Program-made: the position numbers and the translations under genes | Notes under the pieces: generated by a model | The model's input: the letters and a program-made list of their open reading frames with translations, nothing else | Told to the model about the DNA's origin: nothing | Databases searched by the model: none | NCBI RefSeq assembly: GCF_030818015.1 | Contig: NZ_JAUSZX010000001.1 | Span: forward strand, 3,162,001-3,226,000 | Reading direction: 5' to 3' | DNA length: 64,000 bases | Source of the DNA: Arthrobacter globiformis | GTDB taxonomy: Bacteria > Actinomycetota > Actinomycetes > Actinomycetales > Micrococcaceae | Shown: positions 26,163-36,067 of the stretch, one piece after another | Position numbering within the stretch: the stretch's first letter is position 1 | Layout of the letters: the number at the start of each line of letters is the position of its first letter

Positions 26163-28841
26163 ATGGCTGAATCAACGCAGGGTACAGACACGCCCGCCAC
26201 CGCCCCCATCAACGTTCCCGACAAGCCGGCCCTGGAAGGCCTGGAGGCTGCCCTTACGCAGCGCTGGCTCGAGGAAGGAACCTACCGGTTCGACCCGGAC
26301 ACCACCCGGGAACAGGTCTATTCGATCGACACTCCCCCGCCCACCGCTTCCGGTTCCCTCCACGTGGGCCACATGTTCTCCTTCACGCAGACCGACGTGC
26401 AGGCCCGCTACATGCGCATGACCGGCAAGAACGTCTTCTACCCCATGGGCTGGGACGACAACGGCCTGCCCACCGAGCGCCGCGTCCAGAACTACTACGG
26501 TGTCCGCTGCGATCCCGCCATCCCGTACAACCCGGATTACCAGCCGCCGGCTCAGCCGGCGAAGAACCAGCGGGACTTTGACGTCGTCTCGCGGCAGAAC
26601 TTCATCGAACTGTGTGAAGAGCTGGCCGTCGAGGACGAAAAGGTCTTCGAGAACCTGTTCCAGACCCTCGGCCTGTCCGTCGACTGGAACCTCACCTACC
26701 GCACCATCGACGACACCTCCCGGGCCGTCTCCCAGCGCGCGTTCCTCGCCAACCTGGCCGCCGGCGACGCCTACATGGCCGAGGCCCCCACCCTCTGGGA
26801 CGTCACTTTCCGCACCGCCGTGGCGCAGGCCGAGCTCGAGGACCGCGAGGTGCCCGGCGCGTACTACCGCTACCCGTTCTTCACGGCCGACGGCGAGAAG
26901 ATCTTCATCGAGACGACCCGTCCCGAACTGCTCGCGGCCTGCGCCGCCCTGGTGGCCAACCCCGACGACGAGCGGTACCAGCCGCTGTTCGGCAAGACCG
27001 TGAAGTCCCCCCTGTTCGACGTCGAGCTGGAGGTCAAGGCGCACCCGCTGGCCAAGGCGGACAAGGGCTCGGGCATCGCGATGGTCTGCACCTTCGGTGA
27101 CCTGACCGACGTGACCTGGTGGCGCGAACTCCAGCTTCCCACCCGCGCGATCGTGGGCCGCGACGGCCGCATCCTCGCCGAGACTCCGGAGTGGATCACC
27201 ACGGATGCCGGCCGCGAGGCCTACGCCGCGATCGCCGGCAAGACGGTGTTCTCCGCCAAGGAGGCCGTGGTGGAGCTGCTCACGGCAGCCGACCTGCTCG
27301 ACGGCGAGCCGAAGAAAATCACCCACCCGGTGAACTTCTTCGAGAAGGGTGACAAGCCCCTCGAGGTCGTCACGTCCCGGCAGTGGTACATCCGCAACGG
27401 CGGCCGCGACGAGGACCGCCGCGAACGGCTGATCAGCCGCGGGCAGGACATCGACTTCCACCCGTCCTTCATGCGCTCCCGCTACGAGAACTGGATCGCC
27501 GGCCTCAACGGTGACTGGCTGGTCTCCCGCCAGCGCTTCTTCGGCGTGCCGATCCCGGTCTGGTACCCGCTGGACGCCCAGGGCAACCCGGATTACGACA
27601 ACCCAGTCCTGCCGTCCGACGACCTGCTGCCGGTAGACCCTGCGGCCGACGCCGCACCGGGCTACGACGAATCCCAGCGCGACCAGCCCAACGGCTTCAC
27701 CGGTGACGCCGACGTGCTGGACACCTGGGCCACCTCCTCCCTGACCCCGCAGATCGTGGGTGGCTGGAGCCGGGACGAGGACCTGTTCGCCAAGGTGTTC
27801 CCGTTCGACCTGCGCCCGCAGGGCCACGACATCATCCGCACCTGGCTGTTCTCCTCCGCCGTCCGCGCCGACGCCCTGCAGGACGTCGCACCCTGGAAGC
27901 ATGCGGCCATCTCCGGCTGGATCCTGGACCCGGACCGGAAGAAGATGTCCAAGTCCAAGGGCAACGTGGTGGTGCCGACGGACGTCCTGAACGAGTACGG
28001 CTCCGACGCCGTCCGCTACTGGGCTGCCTCCGCACGCCTGGGCGCCGACACGGCCTACGAGATCGCGCAGATGAAGATCGGCCGCCGCCTGGCCATCAAG
28101 CTGCTGAACGCCTCGAAGTTCGTCCTGAACCTCGGCGCCACGGAGAACTCAGTGGTCTCCACGGACCTGTCCGTTCTTACCAACCCCGGGATTGGTCTGC
28201 CCAACGCGGAAGAAGCACCCGCGTCGGGGCCCTTGACCAATCCCTTGGACCGTGCCCTGCTGGCCCAGCTCTCCGACGTCGTGGCCCAGGCCACCAAGGC
28301 GTTCGACAACTACGACTACGCCCGGGCCCTGCAGATTAGCGAATCGTTCTTCTGGCAGTTCACCGACGACTACGTCGAGCTGATCAAGGACCGCGCCTAC
28401 GGTGCCGCCGGCGAGACCGAGCAGGCCTCCGTGCTCGCTGCCCTGGCCACCACGCTGGATTCGCTGCTGCGCCTCTTCGCGCCGTTCCTGCCCTTCGCCA
28501 CCGAAGAGGTCTGGAGCTGGTGGCGGACTGGCTCCGTGCACCGTGCCGCCTGGCCGGCGCCGCTGGAGATCACCGACGGCGACACCGGCATGCTGGGCAC
28601 CGTGGGCATTGCGCTCAGCGGCATCCGGAAGGCCAAGTCCGAGGCCAAGGTCAAGCAGCGCACCGAGGTCCTGTCGGCGACGATTACGGCCCCGGAGCCG
28701 CTCGTGGCCCAGCTTCGGGCAGGGCTCGCGGACCTCAAGGCCGCGGCCAACGCGCAGGAGATCTCGCTCAACACGGGTGAGGGCGAGCTTACCGTGAGCG
28801 ACGTGGAGCTGGCCCCCGCCGAGGAACCGGCACAGGCCTGA
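26163..28841 (+). CDS. valS: Valyl-tRNA synthetase, type 2
   Basis: ValRS charges tRNA-Val. The 892-residue protein has HVGH in PTASGSLHVGHMFSF, the class-I KMSKS loop in DRKKMSKSKGNVVVP, a CP1 editing domain and a C-terminal coiled segment. The insertions after GWDDNGLPTERRVQNYYGVRCDP-like sequence match the type-2 (archaeal-like) ValRS found in several actinobacteria. No ribosome-binding site is visible; AACAAT lies 6 nt before the ATG and could be the -10 of a leaderless transcript. Two terminators follow. Confidence 0.95.
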   Translation: MAESTQGTDTPATAPINVPDKPALEGLEAALTQRWLEEGTYRFDPDTTREQVYSIDTPPPTASGSLHVGHMFSFTQTDVQARYMRMTGKNVFYPMGWDDNGLPTERRVQNYYGVRCDPAIPYNPDYQPPAQPAKNQRDFDVVSRQNFIELCEELAVEDEKVFENLFQTLGLSVDWNLTYRTIDDTSRAVSQRAFLANLAAGDAYMAEAPTLWDVTFRTAVAQAELEDREVPGAYYRYPFFTADGEKIFIETTRPELLAACAALVANPDDERYQPLFGKTVKSPLFDVELEVKAHPLAKADKGSGIAMVCTFGDLTDVTWWRELQLPTRAIVGRDGRILAETPEWITTDAGREAYAAIAGKTVFSAKEAVVELLTAADLLDGEPKKITHPVNFFEKGDKPLEVVTSRQWYIRNGGRDEDRRERLISRGQDIDFHPSFMRSRYENWIAGLNGDWLVSRQRFFGVPIPVWYPLDAQGNPDYDNPVLPSDDLLPVDPAADAAPGYDESQRDQPNGFTGDADVLDTWATSSLTPQIVGGWSRDEDLFAKVFPFDLRPQGHDIIRTWLFSSAVRADALQDVAPWKHAAISGWILDPDRKKMSKSKGNVVVPTDVLNEYGSDAVRYWAASARLGADTAYEIAQMKIGRRLAIKLLNASKFVLNLGATENSVVSTDLSVLTNPGIGLPNAEEAPASGPLTNPLDRALLAQLSDVVAQATKAFDNYDYARALQISESFFWQFTDDYVELIKDRAYGAAGETEQASVLAALATTLDSLLRLFAPFLPFATEEVWSWWRTGSVHRAAWPAPLEITDGDTGMLGTVGIALSGIRKAKSEAKVKQRTEVLSATITAPEPLVAQLRAGLADLKAAANAQEISLNTGEGELTVSDVELAPAEEPAQA

Positions 28842-28862
28842 CGAGCCCCGGCCGGACACTTC

Positions 28863-28898
28863 GAAGCCCCATCAGCGCCACGGCGCTGGTGGGGCTTC
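28863..28898 (+). terminator. First terminator after valS
   Basis: A near-perfect hairpin with arms GAAGCCCCATCAGCGCC and the complement lies 22 bp after the valS stop. It contains GGGGCTTC as the descending end but has only a weak T tract. Confidence 0.75.
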
Positions 28899-28930
28899 GG
28901 TATTTGGGCAGCTGTTTTTTGGGCAAAGGG

Positions 28931-28966
28931 GAAGCCCCATCAGCGTTTTGCCGTTGGTGGGGCTTC
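28931..28966 (+). terminator. Second terminator after valS, same arms
   Basis: A second hairpin reuses the GAAGCCCCATCAGCG arm with a different loop and ends in GGGGCTTC followed by GACTTTTC. It is a tandem duplicate of the one at 28863. Confidence 0.75.
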
Positions 28967-29254
28967 GACTTTTCGGCTGTCTGGTGACATCTTTGACAGT
29001 CTGGCAAGATCCTTGGAAATTTCAGGTCTTCCTACCTTGTCACTGGTAGCCTGCTTCTAACTTTGCCGAAGGCTGCGTTGGAAGCATGTCACTGAATCTT
29101 TGGTTCTTGCGTCCCGCTTCTTTCGAAGTGGGTAAGTTCTATCTTTGTCCTCCGGTTCCGGATGCGCAAGAGCCCCGGCAGAACTACTCTCATGTAGTTC
29201 TGCCGGGGCTCTTGAAACGCCCGACGGCGGCCCGTCGGTTTAGTCAAAAACAGC
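28967..29254. other. Gene-free stretch with a 21-bp perfect hairpin
   Basis: Most of this stretch shows nothing. At 29167-29214 there is a perfect 21-bp inverted repeat starting CAAGAGCCCCGGCAGAACTA with a 6-nt loop (TCTCAT). It lies downstream of the convergent gene at 29255-29869, so it may act as a terminator for that gene, but it lacks a T tract on either strand. Confidence 0.6.
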
Positions 29255-29869
29255 TCAGTCGAAGGCGGGGCTTTCGGTCCGGCTGCGCTTGATCTCAAAG
29301 AAGTGCGGGTAGGCAGCGAGGGTCACCGACGCGTCCCAGATCTTCCCGGCTTCCTCTCCCCGCGGAATACGGGTGAGGACAGGTCCGAAGAACGCGGTGC
29401 CGTTGAAGGCCACCACCGGTGTTCCGACGTCCTGGCCCACCAGGGAGATGCCCTTTTCGTGGCTGGCCCGAAGCTGGGCATCGTACTTGTCGGAGTCAGC
29501 GACGGTTGCCAGTTCGGCGGGAAGGCCGCAGTCGGCCAGGGCCTTGCTGATGACGATCGAGAAGTCCTTCTGGCCGCCGTCGTGGATTTGCGATCCCATG
29601 GCGTCGTACAGCGGCTTGACCACGTGGTCGCCATGCTGCTCCTGCGCGGCGATGATGACCCTGACCGGGCCCCAGGCCTTGTCCATGGCTTCACGGTACT
29701 TCGGGTCGAGGTCGCGGCCTTCGTTCAGCACGGACAGACTCATGACGTGCCACTCAGTCTTGATGTTACGGACGCCTTCCACCTCGCCGATCCAGCGGGA
29801 GGTGATCCAGGCGAACGGGCAGAGGGGGTCGAACCAGAAGTCGGCTTTGTTGGCAGCGTTCTCAGACAC
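29255..29869 (-). CDS. DsbA-like thioredoxin-fold protein, Rv2466c family
   Basis: The 204-residue protein begins with FWFDPLCPFAWITSRW and follows the mycobacterial Rv2466c family, a cytoplasmic mycothiol-dependent reductase with a thioredoxin fold and helical insert, throughout. The cis-proline loop appears as GTPVVAFNG. The active-site motif here is CPFA: the first cysteine is kept and the second is replaced by alanine, so it cannot form the usual intramotif disulfide and would work by a monothiol route. It has no signal peptide. It lies downstream of clpX on the same strand, 139 bp away. Confidence 0.88.
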   Translation of the reverse strand: MSENAANKADFWFDPLCPFAWITSRWIGEVEGVRNIKTEWHVMSLSVLNEGRDLDPKYREAMDKAWGPVRVIIAAQEQHGDHVVKPLYDAMGSQIHDGGQKDFSIVISKALADCGLPAELATVADSDKYDAQLRASHEKGISLVGQDVGTPVVAFNGTAFFGPVLTRIPRGEEAGKIWDASVTLAAYPHFFEIKRSRTESPAFD

Positions 29870-29958
29870 AGCAAATCTCCTCAGGGAAGTCTTGGGGTAT
29901 GGCGCGCCGCAGAGGAATATCCTCAGGCCACGCTTAAGCGACAGCGGCGGACTGGGTG

Positions 29959-30034
29959 GATTTATTCCGGCCAGGCCGATTTGTTCCGGCCAGACCGATT
30001 TGTTCCGGCTAGGCGGACTTGTTCCGCCGTTTGG
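29959..30034. repeat. 19-bp tandem repeat across the clpX stop codon
   Basis: About four units of the form GATTTGTTCCGGCCAGACC lie head to tail; the second and third match in 16 of 19 bases, and the fourth is partial. The clpX stop codon (30009-30011) lies inside the third unit. Since 19 is not a multiple of 3, changes in copy number inside the coding part would alter the ClpX C terminus. Confidence 0.75.
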
Positions 30035-31295
30035 CCACGACGTCGTGCGTGATCATGGTGGGCTGGGCCTTCTTGGCCACGACGTCCGCCGTGATGACCA
30101 CGCTGGCGATGTCGTCCCTGCTGGGCAGGTCGAACATGACCGGCAGGAGGACTTCCTCCATAATGGCGCGCAGTCCGCGGGCTCCGGTTCCCCGTTCCAG
30201 GGCCTGGTCGGCAATCAGGTCCAGGGCGGCGTCGTCGAACACCAGCTCCACGCCGTCCAGCTGGAACATCTTCTGGTACTGCTTGACCAGGGCGTTCTTG
30301 GGCGTGGACAGGATCTGGATCAGGGCCGGACGGTCAAGATTGGACACGGTGGTGATGACCGGCAGGCGGCCGATGAACTCCGGAATAAGCCCGAACTTCA
30401 GCAGGTCTTCCGGCATCACTTCGCCGTAGGAGTCGGTGTTCTTGACCTCGTTCAGCGGCGCGCCGAAACCGATGCCCTTGCGTCCGGAGCGTGAACCGAT
30501 GATGTCCTCCAGGCCGGCAAAGGCGCCGGCAACGATGAAGAGGACGTTGGTGGTGTCGATCTGGATGAATTCCTGGTGCGGATGCTTGCGGCCGCCCTGC
30601 GGTGGAACCGAGGCAACCGTTCCTTCGAGGATCTTCAGCAGCGCCTGCTGCACGCCCTCGCCCGAAACGTCTCGGGTGATCGAGGGGTTTTCGCTCTTGC
30701 GCGAGATCTTGTCGATCTCGTCGATGTAGATGATGCCCTGTTCGGCCTTCTTGACGTCATAGTCGGCGGCCTGGATGAGCTTGAGGAGGATGTTCTCCAC
30801 GTCTTCGCCCACATACCCGGCTTCTGTCAGGGCGGTGGCGTCGGCAACGGCAAAGGGCACGTTCAGCCGGCGCGCCAGGGTCTGCGCAAGGTAGGTCTTG
30901 CCGCAGCCGGTGGGGCCAATCAGGAGAATGTTGGACTTCGAGATTTCAACGTCGTCGTGGTGGACGCCGTCCGCCAATGTGCCGCTCTTGGGCGCATGAC
31001 CGGCCTGGATCCGCTTGTAATGGTTGTAAACCGCGACGGCGAGGGAACGCTTGGCGGGTTCCTGGCCAATGACGTATTCCTGCAGGAAGTCAAAGATCTC
31101 GCGGGGCTTGGGCAGTTCGAAGCTGCCCAGATCGGCGACCTCTGCGAGTTCTTCCTCGATGATCTCGTTACAGAGCTCAATGCACTCGTCGCAGATGTAG
31201 ACGCCGGGCCCGGCAATGAGCTTGCGCACCTGCTTCTGGCTCTTGCCACAGAAAGAGCACTTGAGCAGATCCGCGCTCTCGCCAATCCGAGCCAT
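30009..31295 (-). CDS. clpX: ClpX, ATP-dependent unfoldase of ClpXP
   Basis: ClpX unfolds tagged proteins and feeds them into ClpP. The start giving [16 protein letters not shown] has AAGGGG 7 nt upstream; frame upstream of it is not protein-like. The 428-residue protein has a C4 zinc-binding domain (CSFC and CDEC), Walker A GPTGCGKT, pore loop GYVGED, Walker B YIDEIDKI, the ClpP-binding IGF loop (KGIGFGAPL) and sensor-2 GTGARGLR. It lies 200 bp downstream of clpP2, with a stem-loop between, and follows tig-clpP1-clpP2. Confidence 0.97.
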   Translation of the reverse strand: MARIGESADLLKCSFCGKSQKQVRKLIAGPGVYICDECIELCNEIIEEELAEVADLGSFELPKPREIFDFLQEYVIGQEPAKRSLAVAVYNHYKRIQAGHAPKSGTLADGVHHDDVEISKSNILLIGPTGCGKTYLAQTLARRLNVPFAVADATALTEAGYVGEDVENILLKLIQAADYDVKKAEQGIIYIDEIDKISRKSENPSITRDVSGEGVQQALLKILEGTVASVPPQGGRKHPHQEFIQIDTTNVLFIVAGAFAGLEDIIGSRSGRKGIGFGAPLNEVKNTDSYGEVMPEDLLKFGLIPEFIGRLPVITTVSNLDRPALIQILSTPKNALVKQYQKMFQLDGVELVFDDAALDLIADQALERGTGARGLRAIMEEVLLPVMFDLPSRDDIASVVITADVVAKKAQPTMITHDVVAKRRNKSA

Positions 31296-31425
31296 ATGTG
31301 AACCCCTTAGTATCTTGCCGCAAGGGCAGCTTGCACCGGTTGCTGGAATCACGGCCGTACCTGGCGGATCCGGCAATGATTACATCCACTCTAGGTCACA
31401 TTCGGCCCGAGGGGTGGAAACCGGG

Positions 31426-31461
31426 CGCCGGTGCGGTTCAAAGATATAAACCGCACCGGCG
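31426..31461 (-). terminator. Stem-loop between clpP2 and clpX
   Basis: A perfect 13-bp inverted repeat (CGCCGGTGCGGTT, 10-nt AT-rich loop) starts about 35 bp after the clpP2 stop. No T tract follows, so it may be a partial terminator or an RNA stability element rather than a full stop before clpX. Confidence 0.55.
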
Positions 31462-31496
31462 TCCGTTACTGCCATTTACCCGGCATGCGCCCGTAT

Positions 31497-32156
31497 TTAG
31501 CGGGCAAGTGCCTGCGGCTTGATCTTGCGGGAATCGAGAACCTGGTCGATCAGGCCGTAATCCTGTGCCTCTGCGGCGGTGAGGATCTTGTCCCGCTCGA
31601 TGTCGTTGTTGACCTGTTCCGGCGTCCGGCCGGAGTGCTTGGCCAGGGTGTCCTCCAGCCAGGTCCGCATGCGCATGACTTCGGCCGCCTGGATCTCCAG
31701 GTCCGATGCCTGTCCGCCCTGGCCGCCGGACAGCGCCGGCTGGTGGATCAGGACGCGGGCGTTGGGCAGCGCCAGCCGCTTGCCCGGCGTTCCGGCGGCC
31801 AGCAGCACGGCAGCGGCACTTGCCGCCTGGCCCAGGCACACGGTCTGGATCTCAGGGCGGATGTACTGCATGGTGTCGTAGATCGCGGTCATGGCCGTGA
31901 AGGAGCCGCCTGGCGAGTTGATGTAGATGGTGATGTCGCGGTCCGGGTCCGTGGACTCCAGCACCAGCAACTGTGCCATGACGTCATCGGCAGAGGCGTC
32001 GTCCACCTGGACACCGAGGAAGATGATGCGGTCCTCGAAGAGCTTGGTGTAGGGGTCCTGTCGCTTGAAGCCGTACGGCGTGCGCTCCTCGAACTGCGGC
32101 AGAACGTAACGGCTTGTCGGCAGGTTACCGGCAGACGATCCGAAATTGTAGTTCAT
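31497..32156 (-). CDS. clpP2: ClpP protease subunit, second of a tandem pair
   Basis: The 219-residue serine protease has the ClpP catalytic triad: Ser in [14 protein letters not shown], His in [14 protein letters not shown] and Asp in [12 protein letters not shown] choose the ATG at 32156 because AGGAG then lies 8 nt upstream; the ATG two codons earlier is too close. It follows clpP1 by 38 bp. In actinobacteria the two ClpP rings form a mixed tetradecamer, and the numbering here follows gene order. Confidence 0.95.
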   Translation of the reverse strand: MNYNFGSSAGNLPTSRYVLPQFEERTPYGFKRQDPYTKLFEDRIIFLGVQVDDASADDVMAQLLVLESTDPDRDITIYINSPGGSFTAMTAIYDTMQYIRPEIQTVCLGQAASAAAVLLAAGTPGKRLALPNARVLIHQPALSGGQGGQASDLEIQAAEVMRMRTWLEDTLAKHSGRTPEQVNNDIERDKILTAAEAQDYGLIDQVLDSRKIKPQALAR

Positions 32157-32194
32157 GTTCATTGCTCCTGGATTCAGTTCTGTCTTGATGCCGG

Positions 32195-32836
32195 TTAGCT
32201 CTGGCCGTTGGATGAAGCGTTCTGGGTTCCGCCGCCGCCGGCGACAGACCCTGCGTGCGCCGAGATCTTGTCGAAGAAGCCATACTCGAGCGCTTCGGTG
32301 GCGGTAAACCACTTGTCGCGGTCGTTGTCCTTGAGGATGGTTTCCACCGTCTGGCCGGTCTGGTCCGCGGTGAGCTCAGCCATGATCTTCTTCATGTGGA
32401 GGATCAGCTCGGCCTGGATCTTGATGTCCGAAGCCGTTCCGCCGATGCCGCCGGAAGGCTGGTGCATCAGGATACGGGCGTTCGGGGTGGCGTACCGCTT
32501 GCCCTTGGTGCCGGAGGACAGCAGGAACTGTCCCATGGACGCAGCCAGGCCGGTGGCGACGGTAACGACGTCATTGGGGATGAACTGCATGGTGTCGTAG
32601 ATGGCCATGCCGGCCGTCACCGAGCCGCCGGGAGAGTTGATGTAGAGGTAGATGTCCTTGTTGGGATCCTCGGCGGAAAGCAGCAGCAGCTGTGAGCAGA
32701 TGGCGTTCGCGTTCTCGTCGCGGACTTCGGAGCCAAGCCAGATGATGCGCTCTTTCAGCAGGCGGTTGTAGATGTAGTTATCCTGGGCTGCAGGATCGAC
32801 GGTTGCCATGCGGGGGGCCGCTGCTTGCTGTGACAT
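32195..32836 (-). CDS. clpP1: ClpP protease subunit, first of a tandem pair
   Basis: The 213-residue protein has the triad Ser in [17 protein letters not shown], His in [12 protein letters not shown] and Asp in [10 protein letters not shown], and a Gly/Asn/Ser-rich C-terminal tail. It differs from its neighbour clpP2 mainly in the active-site flanks (ASM against ASA), which fits two subunits with different peptide preference. Gene order tig-clpP1-clpP2-clpX is conserved in the group. Confidence 0.95.
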   Translation of the reverse strand: MSQQAAAPRMATVDPAAQDNYIYNRLLKERIIWLGSEVRDENANAICSQLLLLSAEDPNKDIYLYINSPGGSVTAGMAIYDTMQFIPNDVVTVATGLAASMGQFLLSSGTKGKRYATPNARILMHQPSGGIGGTASDIKIQAELILHMKKIMAELTADQTGQTVETILKDNDRDKWFTATEALEYGFFDKISAHAGSVAGGGGTQNASSNGQS

Positions 32837-32998
32837 TTGTACTTACCTCTCGCTGGTGACGGTGACATCACTGAACGACATCACTGAACTTCACTACTTG
32901 GACACTAACCGCTTTCGGGGCGGATTTGTTCGCCGGAATCGCGCTGTTCGCTGACGGCGCACGATTGGCCGCGGGAGCTGTACACCGGCCGTTAACGC

Positions 32999-33032
32999 GC
33001 CAGCCCCCGGATCCGAGGACCCGGGGGCTGGC
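32999..33032 (-). terminator. Stem-loop after tig
   Basis: A perfect 12-bp GC-rich stem (GCCAGCCCCCGG, 10-nt loop) lies 20 bp after the tig stop codon on the minus strand. Confidence 0.7.
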
Positions 33033-33052
33033 GGCACTGATGCGTGCAGCTG

Positions 33053-34444
33053 CTAGAACTTCACGGCCGCGGGGTCGTCGTTCGCGACGGCCTCGCCGGC
33101 TGCCTCTTCAGCTTCGGTTTCTGCTTCGGCTTCGACGGCCGGAGCCTCTTCGCCGCCGGGGCGGACGAAGTCGCTCAGGTCGACCTTGTTGCCCTCGGAG
33201 TCGGTGACCTCGGCCTGGCCCAGGACGACGGCCAGCGCCTTGCGGCGGCGGACCTCGGAGACCATCATGGGAACCTGGCCGCTCTGGTCGATGATCTGGG
33301 CGAACTGGTTCGGGTCCATGCCGTACTGGCTGGCGGTGGTGACGATGTAGTCGATCAGCTCATTCTGGCTGACGCCCACTTCTTCCTTCTCGGCGATGGC
33401 GTCGAGGATGATCTCGTTCTGGAAGGCGCGCTCGGTGTTGGCCTTGACCTCGGCGCGGTGCTCTTCGGTGTCGTGCTCGCCTTCACCGTGGGAGTTCTCG
33501 GCCTTGAAGTGCTGCTCGAGCTGCTCTTCGACGACAGATTCCGGAACCGGAACCTCAACCAGCTCGACGAGCTTGTCCAGGACCTTGTCGCGGGCTTCGA
33601 CGCCCTGCTCGACGACCTTGGAGTCGGCGGCCTGCTTGGCGAGGTCCTCGCGCAGTTCGGCCAGGGTGTCGAACTCGGAAGCCAGCTGGGCGAAGTCATC
33701 GTTCGCCTCGGGCAGCTCGCGCTCCTTCACGGACTTGACAACAACCTTGACCTGGGCGGACTCGCCGGCGTGGTCGCCGCCCACGAGGGTGGTGTCGAAG
33801 ATGGCGTCCTCGTCAGCGCTCAGGCCGGTGACGGCCTCGTCCATGCCCTCGAGCATGGTGCCGGCGCCAACCTGGTAGGACAGTCCGGAAGCGGAGTCGA
33901 CCTCGGCGCCGTCGATGCTTGCGGTGATGTCGATGCTGAGGAAGTCGCCGTCAGCGGCGGGGCGCTCCACGGTCTTGAGCGTGCCGAAGCGGCCGCGCAG
34001 TTCATCGAGGGCCTTGTCGACATCGGCGTCGGAGGACTCGGCTGCGGCAACCTCAACCTTGATGCCGGCGTAGTCGGGCAGTTCGATCTCGGGGCGGACG
34101 TCAACCTCGGCCTGGAACTTAAGCTCGCCGTCGGTGGCGGAGGGGTCCGGAACCTCGGTGATCTCAACCTCGGGACGGCTCAGCGGGCGGATGCCGGATT
34201 CCTGGACGGCAGCCTGGTACCAGCCGTTGAGGCCCTCGTTGATGGCCGTCTCCAGGACGTAACCGCGGCCGACGCGCTGGTCGATCAGCTTGGCAGGAAC
34301 CTTGCCCTTACGGAAGCCAGGGACCTGGATCTGCGAAGCAACAGTCTTGTATGCCTCGTCGATGCTGGGCTTCAATTCCTCAAAGGGGACCTCAACATTG
34401 AGCTTGACCCGCGTGGGGGTGAGGTTCTCGACAGCGCTCTTCAC
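33053..34444 (-). CDS. tig: Trigger factor
   Basis: Trigger factor is the ribosome-bound chaperone and prolyl isomerase that meets new chains at the exit tunnel. The 463-residue protein has the ribosome-docking signature GFRKGKVP at about residue 44, a FKBP-type domain (about 155-245, from [13 protein letters not shown]) and the helical C-terminal arms. The end is an acidic Glu/Ala tail of about 30 residues. It lies upstream of the clpP genes and just downstream of tRNA-Pro. Confidence 0.96.
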   Translation of the reverse strand: MKSAVENLTPTRVKLNVEVPFEELKPSIDEAYKTVASQIQVPGFRKGKVPAKLIDQRVGRGYVLETAINEGLNGWYQAAVQESGIRPLSRPEVEITEVPDPSATDGELKFQAEVDVRPEIELPDYAGIKVEVAAAESSDADVDKALDELRGRFGTLKTVERPAADGDFLSIDITASIDGAEVDSASGLSYQVGAGTMLEGMDEAVTGLSADEDAIFDTTLVGGDHAGESAQVKVVVKSVKERELPEANDDFAQLASEFDTLAELREDLAKQAADSKVVEQGVEARDKVLDKLVELVEVPVPESVVEEQLEQHFKAENSHGEGEHDTEEHRAEVKANTERAFQNEIILDAIAEKEEVGVSQNELIDYIVTTASQYGMDPNQFAQIIDQSGQVPMMVSEVRRRKALAVVLGQAEVTDSEGNKVDLSDFVRPGGEEAPAVEAEAETEAEEAAGEAVANDDPAAVKF

Positions 34445-34523
34445 GGTCTAAGTACTCCTGGTTTTGTTGGATGGGTTCTGCAAACGCGTTGTTGTGACCA
34501 GGCCTGGGGCCCGGGCCGCAGAG

Positions 34524-34598
34524 TCGGGGTGACAGGATTTGAACCTGCGACTTCCTGCTCCCAAAGCAGGCGCTCTAGCCAAGCTGAGCTACACCCCG
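34524..34598 (-). tRNA. tRNA-Pro(TGG)
   Basis: The minus strand folds as a complete cloverleaf with acceptor CGGGGTG/CACCCCG (C1-G72, typical of proline), anticodon loop TTTGGGA (anticodon TGG) and discriminator A. The CCA end is not encoded. Confidence 0.95.
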
Positions 34599-34643
34599 TA
34601 ATGCACAGGACAGTCTACGTTCATCCCTGCCGCGTTTGCACAT

Positions 34644-34673
34644 TTGACACGTGGGGCATGAATTAGGTTTAGT
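34644..34673 (+). promoter_or_regulatory. Promoter of tRNA-Gly
   Basis: TTGACA is followed after 18 bp by TTTAGT, a good housekeeping-sigma promoter, 65 bp upstream of the tRNA. Confidence 0.65.
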
Positions 34674-34737
34674 TATATCCGGCTTGAACAGCCGCCGAAG
34701 AAAAGCCCAAAGGCCAGTGCGCCGGAACGCTTTCCTC

Positions 34738-34811
34738 GGGGACGTAGCTTAATGGTAAAGCCTCAGTCTTCCAAACTGATTACGCGGGTTCGATTCCCGT
34801 CGTCCCCTCCA
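34738..34811 (+). tRNA. tRNA-Gly(TCC), CCA encoded
   Basis: The acceptor stem is GGGGACG/CGTCCCC with discriminator T, as in bacterial glycine tRNAs. The anticodon loop CTTCCAA gives TCC, and the CCA end is encoded. Confidence 0.95.
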
Positions 34812-34815
34812 CACC

Positions 34816-34844
34816 AAAGAGGCCCCTCGCTGAGGGGCCTCTTT
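34816..34844 (+). terminator. Terminator of tRNA-Gly
   Basis: A perfect 13-bp inverted repeat AAAGAGGCCCCTC with a 3-nt loop lies 4 bp after the tRNA; its descending arm supplies the TTT end. Confidence 0.85.
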
Positions 34845-34877
34845 CACGTTAAGGCTGCCCATGGTGATGCCGGGGGC

Positions 34878-36034
34878 TTAGGCGTGACCCCCGACATCCA
34901 CCGTGCCGAGGGTGAGGCGCGCTTCCGACTGGAGGAAGTTTCCCACCCGATCCGCCTGCTGGGCCAGCTCCTCCAGCTGAGATGCCCCCGCCGACTGGAA
35001 CAGCTCGGCAGTGATCTCCACTTTCTTTCCGGAACGGCGATGGTGCCACAGTCCGCGGACAACGCCGTCGATGAGTATGACGGGATAGTTACCAGCCTGC
35101 CCCCTGGCCAGGGCACGGGTACTTGCCACACCCGGGAACAGCAGATTCCGGGGCTGGCCGGCCACCACAAAGGAATCGAAGTAGGGAAGCAGCCTGATGC
35201 CCGAAGGTTCCGTGGTGATGGCCCCGGTGTCGCTCCGCAGCACCCAGGCCGGCATCCCTGCCACGGTGACCTGGGCCAGCTCTCCGCGGTGGTCATCAAA
35301 GAGGCCGGACGCCCACTGGCGCGGAACCGCCAGCCACCGGGCGAAATGCGCGGGGGTAGCGGGTCCGTAGGCCTGCAGGTAGGCCCGGACGAGCCAGCCC
35401 AGCGCCGGCGCAGCATCGGCCGGCCGGAACCCGGGAAGTAGCTGCCCAGGGCTGCGGTATGTCGTTGCCCGGCCCCTGCCGGCGCCAAAGCACAGCGCCC
35501 CGCGGAAGCCCGCGGTCCCCATCGCCGCGCGCCAGCGCGGCCACACGGTCTGGAATGCGGGCATCATCGGTTCAGCCGCCCAGGTACCGGTTCTGGCGAC
35601 AATAGCGTCAGTGAGTTCGTCGACGGTCAGCTCGGCGTCCCGCAGCGCGTCTGCAATTGCGGCCACGATCTCATCCGTCTGGCCGGATGTCAGGAATTGT
35701 CCCACCGCCGGTGCGGGCGGAATGGCACCCAGCGCCCCGGTCCACTGGGAGAGGTCGGCTGCGGGCAGCAGGTGCACGGTACCCCGTGGCCCGAAGGTCC
35801 TGACCAGGTTTCCGTCCTCCAGAGCGCTTTGCGGACGTCGCCCCTGGAAATTCCAGCGCCGCGAATCCCCACGGACAGCTCCGCGGCCTGCATTACCTGG
35901 GCGTGCGCGCCGCACATGGCCCGCACGATGTCGGCCGGGGTACCGGTTTGCGAAGGAGCCGCAAGCCACTGGCGCTCCAGGCGCCTGGCGGAGACCCGCG
36001 CCCAGGAATACTCCCGTACCGGCCCGTCAGTCAT
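34878..36034 (-). pseudogene. Winged-helix DNA-binding protein (HTH_42 type), frameshifted
   Basis: Two overlapping frames join into one protein of about 385 residues. The N-terminal part (from 36034) ends its sensible reading at GDVRKALW, and the C-terminal part resumes as EDGNLVRTFGPRGTVHLLPAADL in the next frame. Adding one G to the GG of CTCTGGAGG (near 35818-35820) restores DVRKALWEDGNLVRTFGPRG, the usual sequence of the winged-helix family PF06224. The rest runs intact to the stop. Some members of this family are DNA-repair glycosylases, which would fit the neighbour nei, but that is inference. A real mutation and a one-base sequencing error cannot be told apart here. Confidence 0.8.
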
Positions 36035-36067
36035 CGCCCGCCACTTCCTCGCCCGCAGCCGGTCAGC

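Noticed and set aside
26172..27902. Long open frame opposite valS
   Set aside because: Antisense shadow of a certain synthetase gene; no ribosome-binding site and no domain.
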